The notes: generated from the letters alone by a model not told the origin. Positions 47,501 through 60,540 are shown, numbered from the stretch's first letter. The stretch is 64,000 nucleotides of DNA from Primulina eburnea (GCF_022965805.1 NW_027331436.1:186001-250000); one strand, 5' to 3'. Program-made: numbers and translations.

Positions 47501-49065
47501 AAGTAGTAGATTACAACAATATTGAGCAAAGTTTAGCCCATAAAGTAATCCAAAAATAGAATCCCTCACCTTCTTAGTCCTAGGCAACCCCAAAATAAAG
47601 TGCATAGAAATGTCAGTCCAAGTTCTTTTAAGAATAGCACGCAAAAGTGTTCCCAAAGTTCTATTTACAACTTCAGTTTGTCCATCCGTTTGAGGATGAC
47701 AAGTAGTAGATTACAACAATATGGAGCAAAGTTTAGCCCATAAAGTAATGCAAAAATAGAATCCCTCCCCTTCTTAGTCCTAGGCAACCCCAAAATAAAG
47801 TCCATAGAAATGTCAATCCAAGTTCTTTTAAGAATAGAATAGCACGCAAAAGTGTTCTCAAAGTTCTATTTACAACTTCAGTTTGTCCATCCGTTTGAGG
47901 ATGACAAGTAGTAGATTACAACAATATTGAGCAAAGTTTAGCCATAAAGTAATCCAAAAATAGAATCCCTCCCCTTCTTAGTCCTAGGCAACCCCAAAAT
48001 AAAGTGCATAGAAATGTCAATCCAAGTTCTTTTAAGAATAGCACGCAAAGTGTTCCCAAAGTTCTATTTACAACTTCAGTTTGTCCATCCGTTTGAGGAT
48101 GACAAGTAGTAGATTACAACAATATTGAGCAAAGTTTAGCCCATAAAGTAATCCAAAATAGAATCCCTCCCCTTCTTAGTCCTAGGCAACCCCAAAATAA
48201 AGTCCATAGAAATGTCAATCCAAGTTCTTTTAAGAATAGCACGCAAAAGTGTTCCCAAAGTTCTATTACAACTTCAGTTTGTCCATCCGTTTGAGGATGA
48301 CAAGTAGTAGATTACAACAATATTGAGCAAAGTTTAGCCCATAAAGTAATCCAAAAATAGAATCCCTCCCCTTCTTAGTCCTTGGCAACCCAAAATAAAG
48401 TCCATAGAAATGTCAATCCAAGTTCTTTTAAGAATAGCACGCAAAAGTGTTCCTAAAGTTCTATTTACAACTTCAGTTTGTCCATCCGTTTGAGGATGAC
48501 AAGTAGTAGATTACAACAATATTGAGCAAAGTTTAGCCCATAAAGTAATCCAAAAATAGAATCCCTCCCCTTCTTAGTCCTAGGCAACCCAAGAATAAAG
48601 TGCATAGAAATGTCAATCCAAGTTCTTTTTAAGAATAGCACGCAAAAGTGTTCTCAAAGTTCTATTTACAACTTCAGTTTGTCCATCCGTTTGAGGATGA
48701 CAAGTAGTAGATTACAACAATATTGAGCAAAGTTTAGCCCATAAAGTAATCCAAAAATAGAATCCCTCCCCTTCTTAGTCCTAGGCAACCCCAAAATAAA
48801 GTGCATAGAAATGTCAATCCAAGTTCTTTTAAGAATAGCACGCACAAGTGTTCCCAAAGTTCTATTTACAACTTCAGTTTGTCCATCCGTTTGAGGATGA
48901 CAAGTAGTAGATTACAACAATATTGAGCAAAGTTTAGCCCATAAAGTAATCCAAAAATAGAATCCCTCCCCTTCTTAGTCCTAGGCAACCCCAAAATAAA
49001 GTGCATAGAAATGTCAATCCAAGTTCTTTTAAGAATAGCACGCACAAGTGTTCCCAAAGTTCTAT
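44594..49065 (-). repeat. Long higher-order repeat unit, 4472 bp
   Basis: Monomers at 44594, 44840, 45673, 46086, 46934 and 47378 recur in the same order, with the same private variants, at +4472 bp (49066, 49312, 50145, 50558, 51406, 51850). Part of the same block also appears at 28172-30045, before the inserted retrotransposon. Confidence 0.8.
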
Positions 49066-52000
49066 TTACAACTTCAGTTTGTCCATCCGTTTGAGGATGA
49101 CAAGTAGTAGATTACAACAATATTGAGCAAAGTTTAGCCCATAAAGTAATCCAAAAATAGAATCCCTCACCTTCTTAGTCCTAGGCAACCCCAAAATAAA
49201 GTCCACAGAAATGTCAGTCCAAGTTCTTTTAAGAATAGCACGCAAAAGTGTTCCCAAAGTTCTATTTACAACTTCAGTTTGTCCATCCGTTTGGGGATGA
49301 CAAGTAGTAGATTACAACAATATTGAGCAAAGTTTAGCCCATATAAGTTCTATTGACAACTTCAGTTTGTCCATCCGTTTGAGGATGACAAATAGTAGAT
49401 TACAACAATATTGAGCAAAGTTTAGCCCATAAAGTAATCCAAAAATAGAATCCCTCCCCTTCTTAGTCCTAGGCAACCCAAGAATAAAGTCCATAGAAAT
49501 GTCAATCCAAGTTCTTTTTAAGAATAGCACGCAAAAGTGTTCTCAAAGTTCTATTTACAACTTCAGTTTGTCCATCCGTTTGAGGATGACAAGTAGTAGA
49601 TTACAACAATATTGAGCAAAGTTTAGCCATAAAGTAATCCAAAAATAGAATCCCTCCCCTTCTTAGTCCTAGGCAACCCCAAAATAAAGTGCATAGAAAA
49701 TGTCAATCCAAGTTCTTTTTAAGAATAGCACGCAAAAGTGTTCCCAAAGTTCTATTTACAACTTCAGTTTGTCCATCCGTTTGAGGATGACAAGTTGTAG
49801 ATTACAACTTTATTGTGCAAAGTTTAGCCCATAAAGTAATCCAAAAATAGAATCCCTCCCCTTCTTAGTCCTAGGCAACCCCAAAATAAAGTCCATAGAA
49901 ATGTCAATCCAAGTTCTTTTTAAGAATAGCACGCAAAAGTGTTCCCAAAGTTCTATTTACAACTTCAGTTTGTCCATCTGTTTGAGGATGACAAGTAGTA
50001 GATTACAACAATATTGAGCAAAGTTTAGCCATAAAGTAATCCAAAAATAGAATCCCTCCCCTTCTTAGTCCTTGGCAACCCCAAAATAAAGTCCATAGAA
50101 ATGTCAATCCAAGTTCTTTTTAAGAATAGCACGCAAAAGTGTTCCTAAAGTTCTATTGACAACTTCAGTTTGTCCATCCGTTTGAGGATGACAAGTAGTA
50201 GATTACAACAATATTGAGCAAAGTTTAGCCCATAAAGTAATCCAAAAATAGAATCCCTCCCCTTCTTAGTCCTAGGCAACCCAAGAATAAAGTCCATAGA
50301 AATGTCAATCCAAGTTCTTTTTAAGAATAGCACGCAAAAGTGTTCTCAAAGTTCTATTTACAACTTCAGTTTGTCCATCCGTTTGAGGATGACAAGTAGT
50401 AGATTACAACAATATTGAGCAAAGTTTAGCCATAAAGTAATCTAAAAATAGAATCCCTCCCCTTCTTAGTCCTAGGCAACCCCAAAATAAAGTGCATAGA
50501 AATGTCAATCCAAGTTCTTTTTAAGAATAGCACGCAAAAGTGTTCCCAAAGTTCTATTTACAACTTCAGTTTGTCCATCTGTTTGAGGATGACAAGTAGT
50601 AGATTACAACAATATTGAGCAATGTTTAGCCCATAAAGTAATCCAAAAATAGAATCCCTCCCCTTCTTAGTCCTAGGCAACCCCAAAATAAAGTGCATAG
50701 AAATGTCAATCCAAGTTCTTTTTAAGAATAGCACGCACAAGTGTTCCCAAAGTTCTATTTACAACTTCAGTTTGTCCATCCGTTTGAGGATGGCAAGTAG
50801 TAGATTACAACAATATTGAGCAAAGTTTAGCCCATAAAGTAATCCAAAAATAGAATCCCTCCCCTTCTTAGTCCTAGGCAACCCCAAAATAAAGTGCATA
50901 GAAATGTCAATCCAAGTTCTTTTTAAGAATAGCACGCACAAGTGTTCCCAAAGTTCTATTTACAACTTCAGTTTGTCCATCCGTTTGAGGATGACAAGTA
51001 GTAGATTACAACAATATTGAACAAAGTTTAGCCCATAAAGTAATCTAAAAATAGAATCCCTCACCTTCTTAGTCCTAGGCAACCCCAAAATAAAGTACAT
51101 AGAAATGTCAGTCCAAGTTCTTTTAAGAATAGCACGCAAAAGTGTTCCCAAAGTTCTATTTACAACTTCAGTTTGTCCATCCGTTTGAGGATGACAAGTA
51201 GTAGATTACAACAATATGGAGCAAAGTTTAGCCCATAAAGTAATGCAAAAATAGAATCCCTCCCCTTCTTAGTCCTAGGCAACCCCAAAATAAAGTCCAT
51301 AGAAATGTCAATCCAAGTTCTTTTAAGAATAGCACGCACAAGTGTTCCCAAAGTTCTATTTACAACTTCAGTTTGTCCATCCGTTTGGAGATGACAAGTA
51401 GTAGATTACAACAATATTGAGCAAAGTTTAGCCCATATAAGTTCGATTGACAACTTCAGTTTGTCCATCCGTTTGAGGATGACAAATAGTAGATTACAAC
51501 AATATTGAGCAAAGTTTAGCCCATAAAGTAAACCAAAAATAGAATCCCTCCCCTTCTTAGTCCTACGCAACCCCAGAATAAAGTGCATAGAAATGTCAAT
51601 CCAAGTTCTTTTTAAGAATAGCACGCAAAAGTGTTCTCAAAGTTCTATTTACAACTTCAGTTTGTCCATCCGTTTGAGGATGACAAGTAGTAGATTACAA
51701 CAATATTGAGCAAAGTTTAGCCCATAAAGTAATCCAAAAATAGAATCCCTCACCTTCTCAGTCCTAGGCAACCCCAAAATAAAGTGCATAGAAATGTCAA
51801 TCCAAGTTCTTTTTAAGAATAGCACGCAAAAGTGTTCTCAAAGTTCTATTTACAACTTCAGTTTGTCCATCCGTTTGAGAATGATAAGTAGTAGATTACA
51901 ACAATATTGAGCAAAGGTTAGGCCATATAAGTTCTTTGACAACTTCAGTTTTTCCATCCGTTTGAGGATGACAAGTAGTAGATTACAACAATATTGAGCA

Positions 52001-53915
52001 AAGTTTAGCCCATAAAGTAATCCAAAAATAGAATCCCTCACCTTCTTAGTATTAGGCAACCCCAAAATAAAGTCCACAGAAATGTCAGTCCAAGTTCTTT
52101 TAAGAATAGCACGCAAAAGTGTTCTCAAAGTTCTATTTACAACTTCAGTTTGTCCATCCGTTTGGGGATGACAAGTAGTAGATTACAACAATATTGAGCA
52201 AAGTTTAGCCCATATAAGTTCTATTGACAACTTCAGTTTGTCCATCCGTTTGAGGATGACAAATAGTAGATTACAACAATATTGAGCAAAGTTTAGCCCA
52301 TAAAGTAATCCAAAAATAGAATCCCTCCCCTTCTTAGTCCTAGGCAACCCAAGAATAAAGTCCATAGAAATGTCAATCCAAGTTCTTTTTAAGAATAGCA
52401 CGCAAAAGTGTTCTCAAAGTTCTATTTACAACTTCAGTTTGTCCATCCGTTTGAGGATGACAAGTAGTAGATTACAACAATATTGAGCAAAGTTTAGCCA
52501 TAAAGTAATCCAAAAATAGAATCCCTCCCCTTCTTAGTCCTAGGCAACCCCAAAATAAAGTGCATAGAAAATGTCAATCCAAGTTCTTTTAAGAATAGCA
52601 CGCAAAAGTGTTCCTAAAGTTCTATTGACAACTTCAGTTTGTCCATCCGTTTGAGGATGACAAGTAGTAGATTACAACAATATTGAGCAAAGTTTAGCCC
52701 ATAAAGTAATCCAAAAATAGAATCCCTCCCCTTCTTAGTCCTAGGCAACCCCAAATAAAGTCCATAGAAATGTCAATCCAAGTTCTTTTTAAGAATAGCA
52801 CGCAAAAGTGTTCTCAAAGTTCTATTTACAACTTCAGTTTGTCCATCCGTTTGAGGATGACAAGTAGTAGATTACAACAATATTGAGGAAAGTTTAGCCA
52901 TAAAGTAATCCAAAAATAGAATCCCTCCCCTTCTTAGTCCTTGGCAACCCCAAAATAAAGTCCATAGAAATGTCAATCCAAGTTCTTTTTAAGAATAGCA
53001 CGCAAAAGTGTTCCTAAAGTTCTATTGACAACTTCAGTTTGTCCATCCGTTTGAGGATGACAAGTAGTAGATTACAACAATATTGAGCAAAGTTTAGCCC
53101 ATAAAGTAATCCAAAAATAGAATCCCTCCCCTTCTTAGTCCTAGGCAACCCAAGAATAAAGTCCATAGAAATGTCAATCCATGTTCTTTTTAAGAATAGC
53201 ACGCAAAAGTGTTCTCAAAGTTCTATTTACAACTTCAGTTTGTCCATCCGTTTGAGGATGACAAGTAGTAGATTACAACAATATTGAGGAAAGTTTAGCC
53301 ATAAAGTAATCCAAAAATAGAATCCCTCCCCTTCTTAGTCCTAGGCAACCCCAAAATAAAGTCCATAGAAATGTCAATCCAAGTTCTTTTTAAGAATAGC
53401 ACGCAAAAGTGTTCTCAAAGTTCTATTTACAACTTCAGTTTGTCCATCCGTTTGAGGATGACAAGTAGTAGATTACAACAATATTGAGCAAAGTTTAGCC
53501 CATAAAGTAATCCAAAAATTGAATCCCTCACCTTCTCAGTCCTAGGCAACCCCAAAATAAAGTGCATAGAAATGTCAATCCAAGTTCTTTTTAAGAATAG
53601 CACGCAAAAGTGTTCCCAAAGTTCTATTTACAACTTCAGTTTGTCCATCCGTTTGAGAATGACAAGTAGCAGATTACAACAATATTGAGCAAAGTTTAGC
53701 CCATATAAGTTCGATTGACAACTTCAGTTTGTCCATCCGTTTGATGATGACAAATAGTAGATTACAACAATATTGAGCAAAGTTTAGCCCATAAAGTAAT
53801 CCAAAAATAGAATCCCTCCCCTTCTTAGTCCTAGGCAACCCCAAAATAAAGTGCATAGAAATGTTAATCCAAGTTCTTTTAAGAATAGCACGCACAAGTG
53901 TTCCCAAAGTTCTAT
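49066..53915 (-). repeat. Long higher-order repeat unit, 4850 bp
   Basis: Monomers at 49066, 50145, 50558, 51406, 51850, 52183 and 53014 recur at +4850 bp (53916, 54995, 55408, 56256, 56700, 57033, 57864). Shared rare variants include gaggatggcaag (50788, 55638) and tagtattagg (52050, 56900). Confidence 0.8.
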
Positions 53916-56900
53916 TTACAACTTCAGTTTGTCCATCCGTTTGAGGATGACAAGTAGTAGATTACAACAATATTGAGCAAAGTTTAGCCCATAAAGTAAT
54001 CCAAAAATAGAATCCCTCACCTTCTTAGTCCTAGGCAACCCCAAAATAAAGTCCACAGAAATGTCAGTCCAAGTTCTTTTAAGAATAGCACGCAAAAGTG
54101 TTCCCAAAGTTCTATTTACAACTTCAGTTTGTCCATCCGTTTGGGGATGACAAGTAGTAGATTACAACAATATTGAGCAAAGTTTAGCCCATATAAGTTC
54201 TATTGACAACTTCAGTTTGTCCATCCGTTTGAGGATGACAAATAGTAGATTACAACAATATTGAGCAAAGTTTAGCCCATAAAGTAATCCAAAAATAGAA
54301 TCCCTCCCCTTCTTAGTCCTAGGCAACCCAAGAATAAAGTCCATAGAAATGTCAATCCAAGTTCTTTTTAAGAATAGCACGCAAAAGTGTTCTCAAAGTT
54401 CTATTTACAACTTCAGTTTGTCCATCCGTTTGAGGATGACAAGTAGTAGATTACAACAATATTGAGCAAAGTTTAGCCATAAAGTAATCCAAAAATAGAA
54501 TCCCTCCCCTTCTTAGTCCTAGGCAACCCCAAAATAAAGTGCATAGAAAATGTCAATCCAAGTTCTTTTTAAGAATAGCACGCAAAAGTGTTCCCAAAGT
54601 TCTATTTACAACTTCAGTTTGTCCATCCGTTTGAGGATGACAAGTTGTAGATTACAACTTTATTGTGCAAAGTTTAGCCCATAAAGTAATCCAAAAATAG
54701 AATCCCTCCCCTTCTTAGTCCTAGGCAACCCCAAAATAAAGTCCATAGAAATGTCAATCCAAGTTCTTTTTAAGAATAGCACGCAAAAGTGTTCCCAAAG
54801 TTCTATTTACAACTTCAGTTTGTCCATCTGTTTGAGGATGACAAGTAGTAGATTACAACAATATTGAGCAAAGTTTAGCCATAAAGTAATCCAAAAATAG
54901 AATCCCTCCCCTTCTTAGTCCTTGGCAACCCCAAAATAAAGTCCATAGAAATGTCAATCCAAGTTCTTTTTAAGAATAGCACGCAAAAGTGTTCCTAAAG
55001 TTCTATTGACAACTTCAGTTTGTCCATCCGTTTGAGGATGACAAGTAGTAGATTACAACAATATTGAGCAAAGTTTAGCCCATAAAGTAATCCAAAAATA
55101 GAATCCCTCCCCTTCTTAGTCCTAGGCAACCCAAGAATAAAGTCCATAGAAATGTCAATCCAAGTTCTTTTTAAGAATAGCACGCAAAAGTGTTCTCAAA
55201 GTTCTATTTACAACTTCAGTTTGTCCATCCGTTTGAGGATGACAAGTAGTAGATTACAACAATATTGAGCAAAGTTTAGCCATAAAGTAATCTAAAAATA
55301 GAATCCCTCCCCTTCTTAGTCCTAGGCAACCCCAAAATAAAGTGCATAGAAATGTCAATCCAAGTTCTTTTTAAGAATAGCACGCAAAAGTGTTCCCAAA
55401 GTTCTATTTACAACTTCAGTTTGTCCATCTGTTTGAGGATGACAAGTAGTAGATTACAACAATATTGAGCAATGTTTAGCCCATAAAGTAATCCAAAAAT
55501 AGAATCCCTCCCCTTCTTAGTCCTAGGCAACCCCAAAATAAAGTGCATAGAAATGTCAATCCAAGTTCTTTTTAAGAATAGCACGCACAAGTGTTCCCAA
55601 AGTTCTATTTACAACTTCAGTTTGTCCATCCGTTTGAGGATGGCAAGTAGTAGATTACAACAATATTGAGCAAAGTTTAGCCCATAAAGTAATCCAAAAA
55701 TAGAATCCCTCCCCTTCTTAGTCCTAGGCAACCCCAAAATAAAGTGCATAGAAATGTCAATCCAAGTTCTTTTTAAGAATAGCACGCACAAGTTTTCCCA
55801 AAGTTCTATTTACAACTTCAGTTTGTCCATCCGTTTGAGGATGACAAGTAGTAGATTACAACAATATTGAACAAAGTTTAGCCCATAAAGTAATCTAAAA
55901 ATAGAATCCCTCACCTTCTTAGTCCTAGGCAACCCCAAAATAAAGTACATAGAAATGTCAGTCCAAGTTCTTTTAAGAATAGCACGCAAAAGTGTTCCCA
56001 AAGTTCTATTTACAACTTCAGTTTGTCCATCCGTTTGAGGATGACAAGTAGTAGATTACAACAATATGGAGCAAAGTTTAGCCCATAAAGTAATGCAAAA
56101 ATAGAATCCCTCCCCTTCTTAGTCCTAGGCAACCCCAAAATAAAGTCCATAGAAATGTCAATCCAAGTTCTTTTAAGAATAGCACGCACAAGTGTTCCCA
56201 AAGTTCTATTTACAACTTCAGTTTGTCCATCCGTTTGGAGATGACAAGTAGTAGATTACAACAATATTGAGCAAAGTTTAGCCCATATAAGTTCGATTGA
56301 CAACTTCAGTTTGTCCATCCGTTTGAGGATGACAAATAGTAGATTACAACAATATTGAGCAAAGTTTAGCCCATAAAGTAAACCAAAAATAGAATCCCTC
56401 CCCTTCTTAGTCCTACGCAACCCCAGAATAAAGTGCATAGAAATGTCAATCCAAGTTCTTTTTAAGAATAGCACGCAAAAGTGTTCTCAAAGTTCTATTT
56501 ACAACTTCAGTTTGTCCATCCGTTTGAGGATGACAAGTAGTAGATTACAACAATATTGAGCAAAGTTTAGCCCATAAAGTAATCCAAAAATAGAATCCCT
56601 CACCTTCTCAGTCCTAGGCAACCCCAAAATAAAGTGCATAGAAATGTCAATCCAAGTTCTTTTTAAGAATAGCACGCAAAAGTGTTCTCAAAGTTCTATT
56701 TACAACTTCAGTTTGTCCATCCGTTTGAGAATGATAAGTAGTAGATTACAACAATATTGAGCAAAGGTTAGGCCATATAAGTTCTTTGACAACTTCAGTT
56801 TTTCCATCCGTTTGAGGATGACAAGTAGTAGATTACAACAATATTGAGCAAAGTTTAGCCCATAAAGTAATCCAAAAATAGAATCCCTCACCTTCTTAGT

Positions 56901-58052
56901 ATTAGGCAACCCCAAAATAAAGTCCACAGAAATGTCAGTCCAAGTTCTTTTAAGAATAGCACGCAAAAGTGTTCTCAAAGTTCTATTTACAACTTCAGTT
57001 TGTCCATCCGTTTGGGGATGACAAGTAGTAGATTACAACAATATTGAGCAAAGTTTAGCCCATATAAGTTCTATTGACAACTTCAGTTTGTCCATCCGTT
57101 TGAGGATGACAAATAGTAGATTACAACAATATTGAGCAAAGTTTAGCCCATAAAGTAATCCAAAAATAGAATCCCTCCCCTTCTTAGTCCTAGGCAACCC
57201 AAGAATAAAGTCCATAGAAATGTCAATCCAAGTTCTTTTTAAGAATAGCACGCAAAAGTGTTCTCAAAGTTCTATTTACAACTTCAGTTTGTCCATCCGT
57301 TTGAGGATGACAAGTAGTAGATTACAACAATATTGAGCAAAGTTTAGCCATAAAGTAATCCAAAAATAGAATCCCTCCCCTTCTTAGTCCTAGGCAACCC
57401 CAAAATAAAGTGCATAGAAAATGTCAATCCAAGTTCTTTTAAGAATAGCACGCAAAAGTGTTCCCAAAGTTCTATTTACAACTTCAGTTTGTCCATCCGT
57501 TTGAGGATGACAAGTTGTAGATTACAACTTTATTGTGCAAAGTTTAGCCCATAAAGTAATCCAAAAATAGAATCCCTCCACTTCTTAGTCCTAGGCAACC
57601 CCAAATAAAGTCCATAGAAATGTCAATCCAAGTTCTTTTTAAGAATAGCACGCAAAAGTGTTCCCAAAGTTCTATTTACAACTTCAGTTTGTCCATCTGT
57701 TTGAGGATGACAAGTAGTAGATTACAACAATATTGAGCAAAGTTTAGCCATAAAGTAATCCAAAAATAGAATCCCTCCCCTTCTTAGTCCTTGGCAACCC
57801 CAAAATAAAGTCCATAGAAATGTCAATCCAAGTTCTTTTTAAGAATAGCACGCAAAAGTGTTCCTAAAGTTCTATTGACAACTTCAGTTTGTCCATCCGT
57901 TTGAGGATGACAAGTAGTAGATTACAACAATATTGAGCAAAGTTTAGCCCATAAAGTAATCCAAAAATAGAATCCCTCCCCTTCTTAGTCCTAGGCAACC
58001 CAAGAATAAAGTCCATAGAAATGTCAATCCATGTTCTTTTTAAGAATAGCAC
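53916..58052 (-). repeat. Long higher-order repeat, third and incomplete copy
   Basis: Matches 49066-53202 at a constant 4850-bp offset. Beyond it, ordinary monomers continue to the sharp end of the array at 59100. Confidence 0.75.
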
Positions 58053-59100
58053 GCAAAAGTGTTCTCAAAGTTCTATTTACAACTTCAGTTTGTCCATCCG
58101 TTTGAGGATGACAAGTAGTAGATTACAACAATATTGAGGAAAGTTTAGCCATAAAGTAATCCAAAAATAGAATCCCTCCCCTTCTTAGTCCTAGGCAACC
58201 CCAAAATAAAGTGCATAGAAATGTCAATCCAAGTTCTTTTTAAGAATAGCACGCAAAAGTGTTCCCAAAGTTCTATTTACAACTTCAGTTTGTCCATCTG
58301 TTTGAGGATGACAAGTAGTAGATTACAACAATATTGAGCAATGTTTAGCCCATAAAGTAATCCAAAAATAGAATCCCTCCCCTTCTTAGTCCTAGGCAAC
58401 CCCAAAATAAAGTGCATAGAAATGTCAATCCAAGTTCTTTTTAAGAATAGCACGCACAAGTGTTCCCAAAGTTCTATTTACAACTTCAGTTTGTCCATCC
58501 GTTTGAGGATGACAAGTAGTAGATTACAACAATATTGAGCAAAGTTTAGCCCATAAAGTAATCCAAAAATAGAATCCCTCCCCTTCTTAGTCCTAGGCAA
58601 CCCCAAAATAAAGTGCATAGAAATGTCAATCCAAGTTCTTTTTAAGAATAGCACGCACAAGTGTTCCCAAAGTTCTATTTACAACTTCAGTTTGTCCATC
58701 CGTTTGAGGATGACAAGTAGTAGATTACAACAATATTGAACAAAGTTTAGCCCATAAAGTAATCTAAAAATAGAATCCCTCACCTTCTTAGTCCTAGGCA
58801 ACCCCAAAATAAAGTACATAGAAATGTCAGTCCAAGTTCTTTTAAGAATAGCACGCAAAAGTGTTCCCAAAGTTCTATTTACAACTTCAGTTTGTCCATC
58901 CGTTTGAGGATGACAAGTAGTAGATTACAACAATATGGAGCAAAGTTTAGCCCATAAAGTAATGCAAAAATAGAATCCCTCCCCTTCTTAGTCCTAGGCA
59001 ACCCCAAAATAAAGTCCATAGAAATGTCAATCCAAGTTCTTTTAAGAATAGCACGCACAAGTGTTCCCAAAGTTCTATTTACAACTTCAGTTTGTCCATC

Positions 59101-60018
59101 CTGATATGAATCTTGATACGAATAAATAGCAAACACGATTAAAAATAAATCGCACCCTCTATTCAATTACGATATTAAGATTCGTGTGTTTTTCCCGATC
59201 TTTTGAATCAAGTAATATGTGATATTCGCCTCTAAACTAGCAAGAGTTTAGCAACAAATAAACACGAGGATAAACAATCGAAAACTATACGAACCTTCGA
59301 AGAACTTTGCCTACGACAATCCGCACAAGCAACGATCGACAAACGCCACAAAGTTAAAAACTTTGATAAGTTTGATTTGATTTGACAAAGCTTGGCTTTG
59401 AAAAGTTGAGAGAAAATTCTCAAAAGTTTTGATAAACTCAAAATAAAATATGTATTGTGTGTAATTTTTCGTCCAACATAGTCAATATATCAAAAGATAC
59501 CATGCAATCTAGTCTCCCAAAATAATAAAACTCTAGAAAAGGAAACAAATCCGCGCAGAAAACAGAGGACACGGACCCCGTGCAGACGTCCGTAGACGGG
59601 TCCGTGTACATACTGTAAAACTCTTCAATCGGGATCAAGCGACACGGACCCCGTGCTCACCTCCGTGTACGGGTCCGTGTAGGCACTGTATTTGCCAACT
59701 TCAAAGGGCACGGACCCCGTGCCTGGGTCCGTCTCCAGGTCCGTGGAGCCACTGTAAAAACCCTCCCCAGCTTGTGAAGGACATGGACCCCGTGTGCAGG
59801 TCCGTGTACTGGTCCGTCCAGACTCGGTAAGCAACACCAATGTTTGAACGACTTTCCGTTGGCCTCCAAACGTACTCCCATGCATCGCGACCTCTTCAGG
59901 CTTACTCATGACTCCTTGTAGCGCCTCCTTGAATCTCTTTAGTCGACCCCTCGTGATTGGTCCCTCCGGCAACTGCAAAGGATCCCATGTTTTCCTTGGG
60001 ACGTCCACGTTCGCATCA
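59101..60018 (-). repeat. Proposed 3' LTR of the CRM-like element (918 bp)
   Basis: The left end is set by the abrupt loss of array sequence at 59100 and the start tgatatgaatc. The right end is set by the purine tract aagaaggggagga followed at once by tgatgcg on the minus strand. The LTR would then run TGAT..ATCA. The last ~131 codons of the pol ORF would lie inside it. The second LTR is outside the window, so the right border is unconfirmed. Confidence 0.6.
59568..59825. promoter_or_regulatory. U3 GC-rich repeat array of the CRM-like LTR (four units)
   Basis: Four imperfect tandem units start near 59568, 59641, 59707 and 59779. Each holds a dyad (cacgg-acc-ccgtg or close) followed by gtccgt..ggtccgtg, and the first three also carry an actgta box. 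The array lies within the U3 side of the proposed LTR and overlaps the end of the pol ORF. Confidence 0.7.
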
Positions 60019-60031
60019 TCCTCCCCTTCTT
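60019..60031 (-). other. Candidate polypurine tract of the CRM-like element
   Basis: The minus strand reads aagaaggggagga directly before the proposed LTR start tgatgcg. It also encodes part of the polyprotein (QEGED region), as expected if coding sequence overlaps the LTR. Confidence 0.55.
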
Positions 60032-60540
60032 GAAAAGGATTTGTCCTCAAATCTTGCTCATCACCTACATCAAACAACGACAAATCACTAACATTAAATG
60101 TAGAACTTACGTTGTACTCACCTGGCAAGTCGAGTTTGTAGGCGTTGTCATTGATCCTCTCAAGTACTTGAAATGGTCCATCGCCCCTAGGTAATAGCTT
60201 TGAGCGTCGCTTCTCCGGAAACCTCTCCTTCCTCAAGTGTAACCACACCCAATCGCCCTTCTCGAATACCACCTTCTTTTTCCCCTTGTTAGCTTGCTTA
60301 GCATATTGCTCATTTCGCTTCTCAATATTGGCTTTTACCTTCTCATGCAAACTCCTAACGAATTCAGCCTTCTTTTTACCGTCTAAGTTTAACCTTTCAC
60401 TCACAGGTAAAGACATCAAATCCAACGGAGTCAAAGGATTAAAACCGTATACAATTTCAAATGGTGAATAGCTAGTAGTAGAATGCACACAACGATTATA
60501 AGCAAATTCAACAAATGGCAAGCAATTTTCCCAATTCTTT

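Larger units (their letters stand above)
40863..59100 (-). repeat. Satellite-like tandem array, right block
   Basis: This is the same monomer family in the same orientation as 1-30759. The sequence resumes exactly where the left block was interrupted: left ends agtcctagg, right begins ctaggcaacccc. The two blocks are therefore one array split by an insertion. It contains the same half monomers and subtypes, arranged in longer period copies (about 4472 and 4850 bp). It ends abruptly at 59100 inside a monomer (..tttgtccatcc), where LTR-like sequence starts. No independent gene is visible. Confidence 0.97.

Noticed and set aside
1..59100. CRISPR-like or simple microsatellite interpretation of the tandem array
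   Set aside because: Monomers are ~200 bp, contiguous and nearly identical throughout, with no alternation of short repeats and unique spacers.
1..59100. Assembly artefact as the sole explanation of the array
   Set aside because: Monomers carry many private variants shared only between specific HOR copies, and a clean TSD-flanked insertion lies within, which argues for real structure. Exact copy number could still be affected by assembly.
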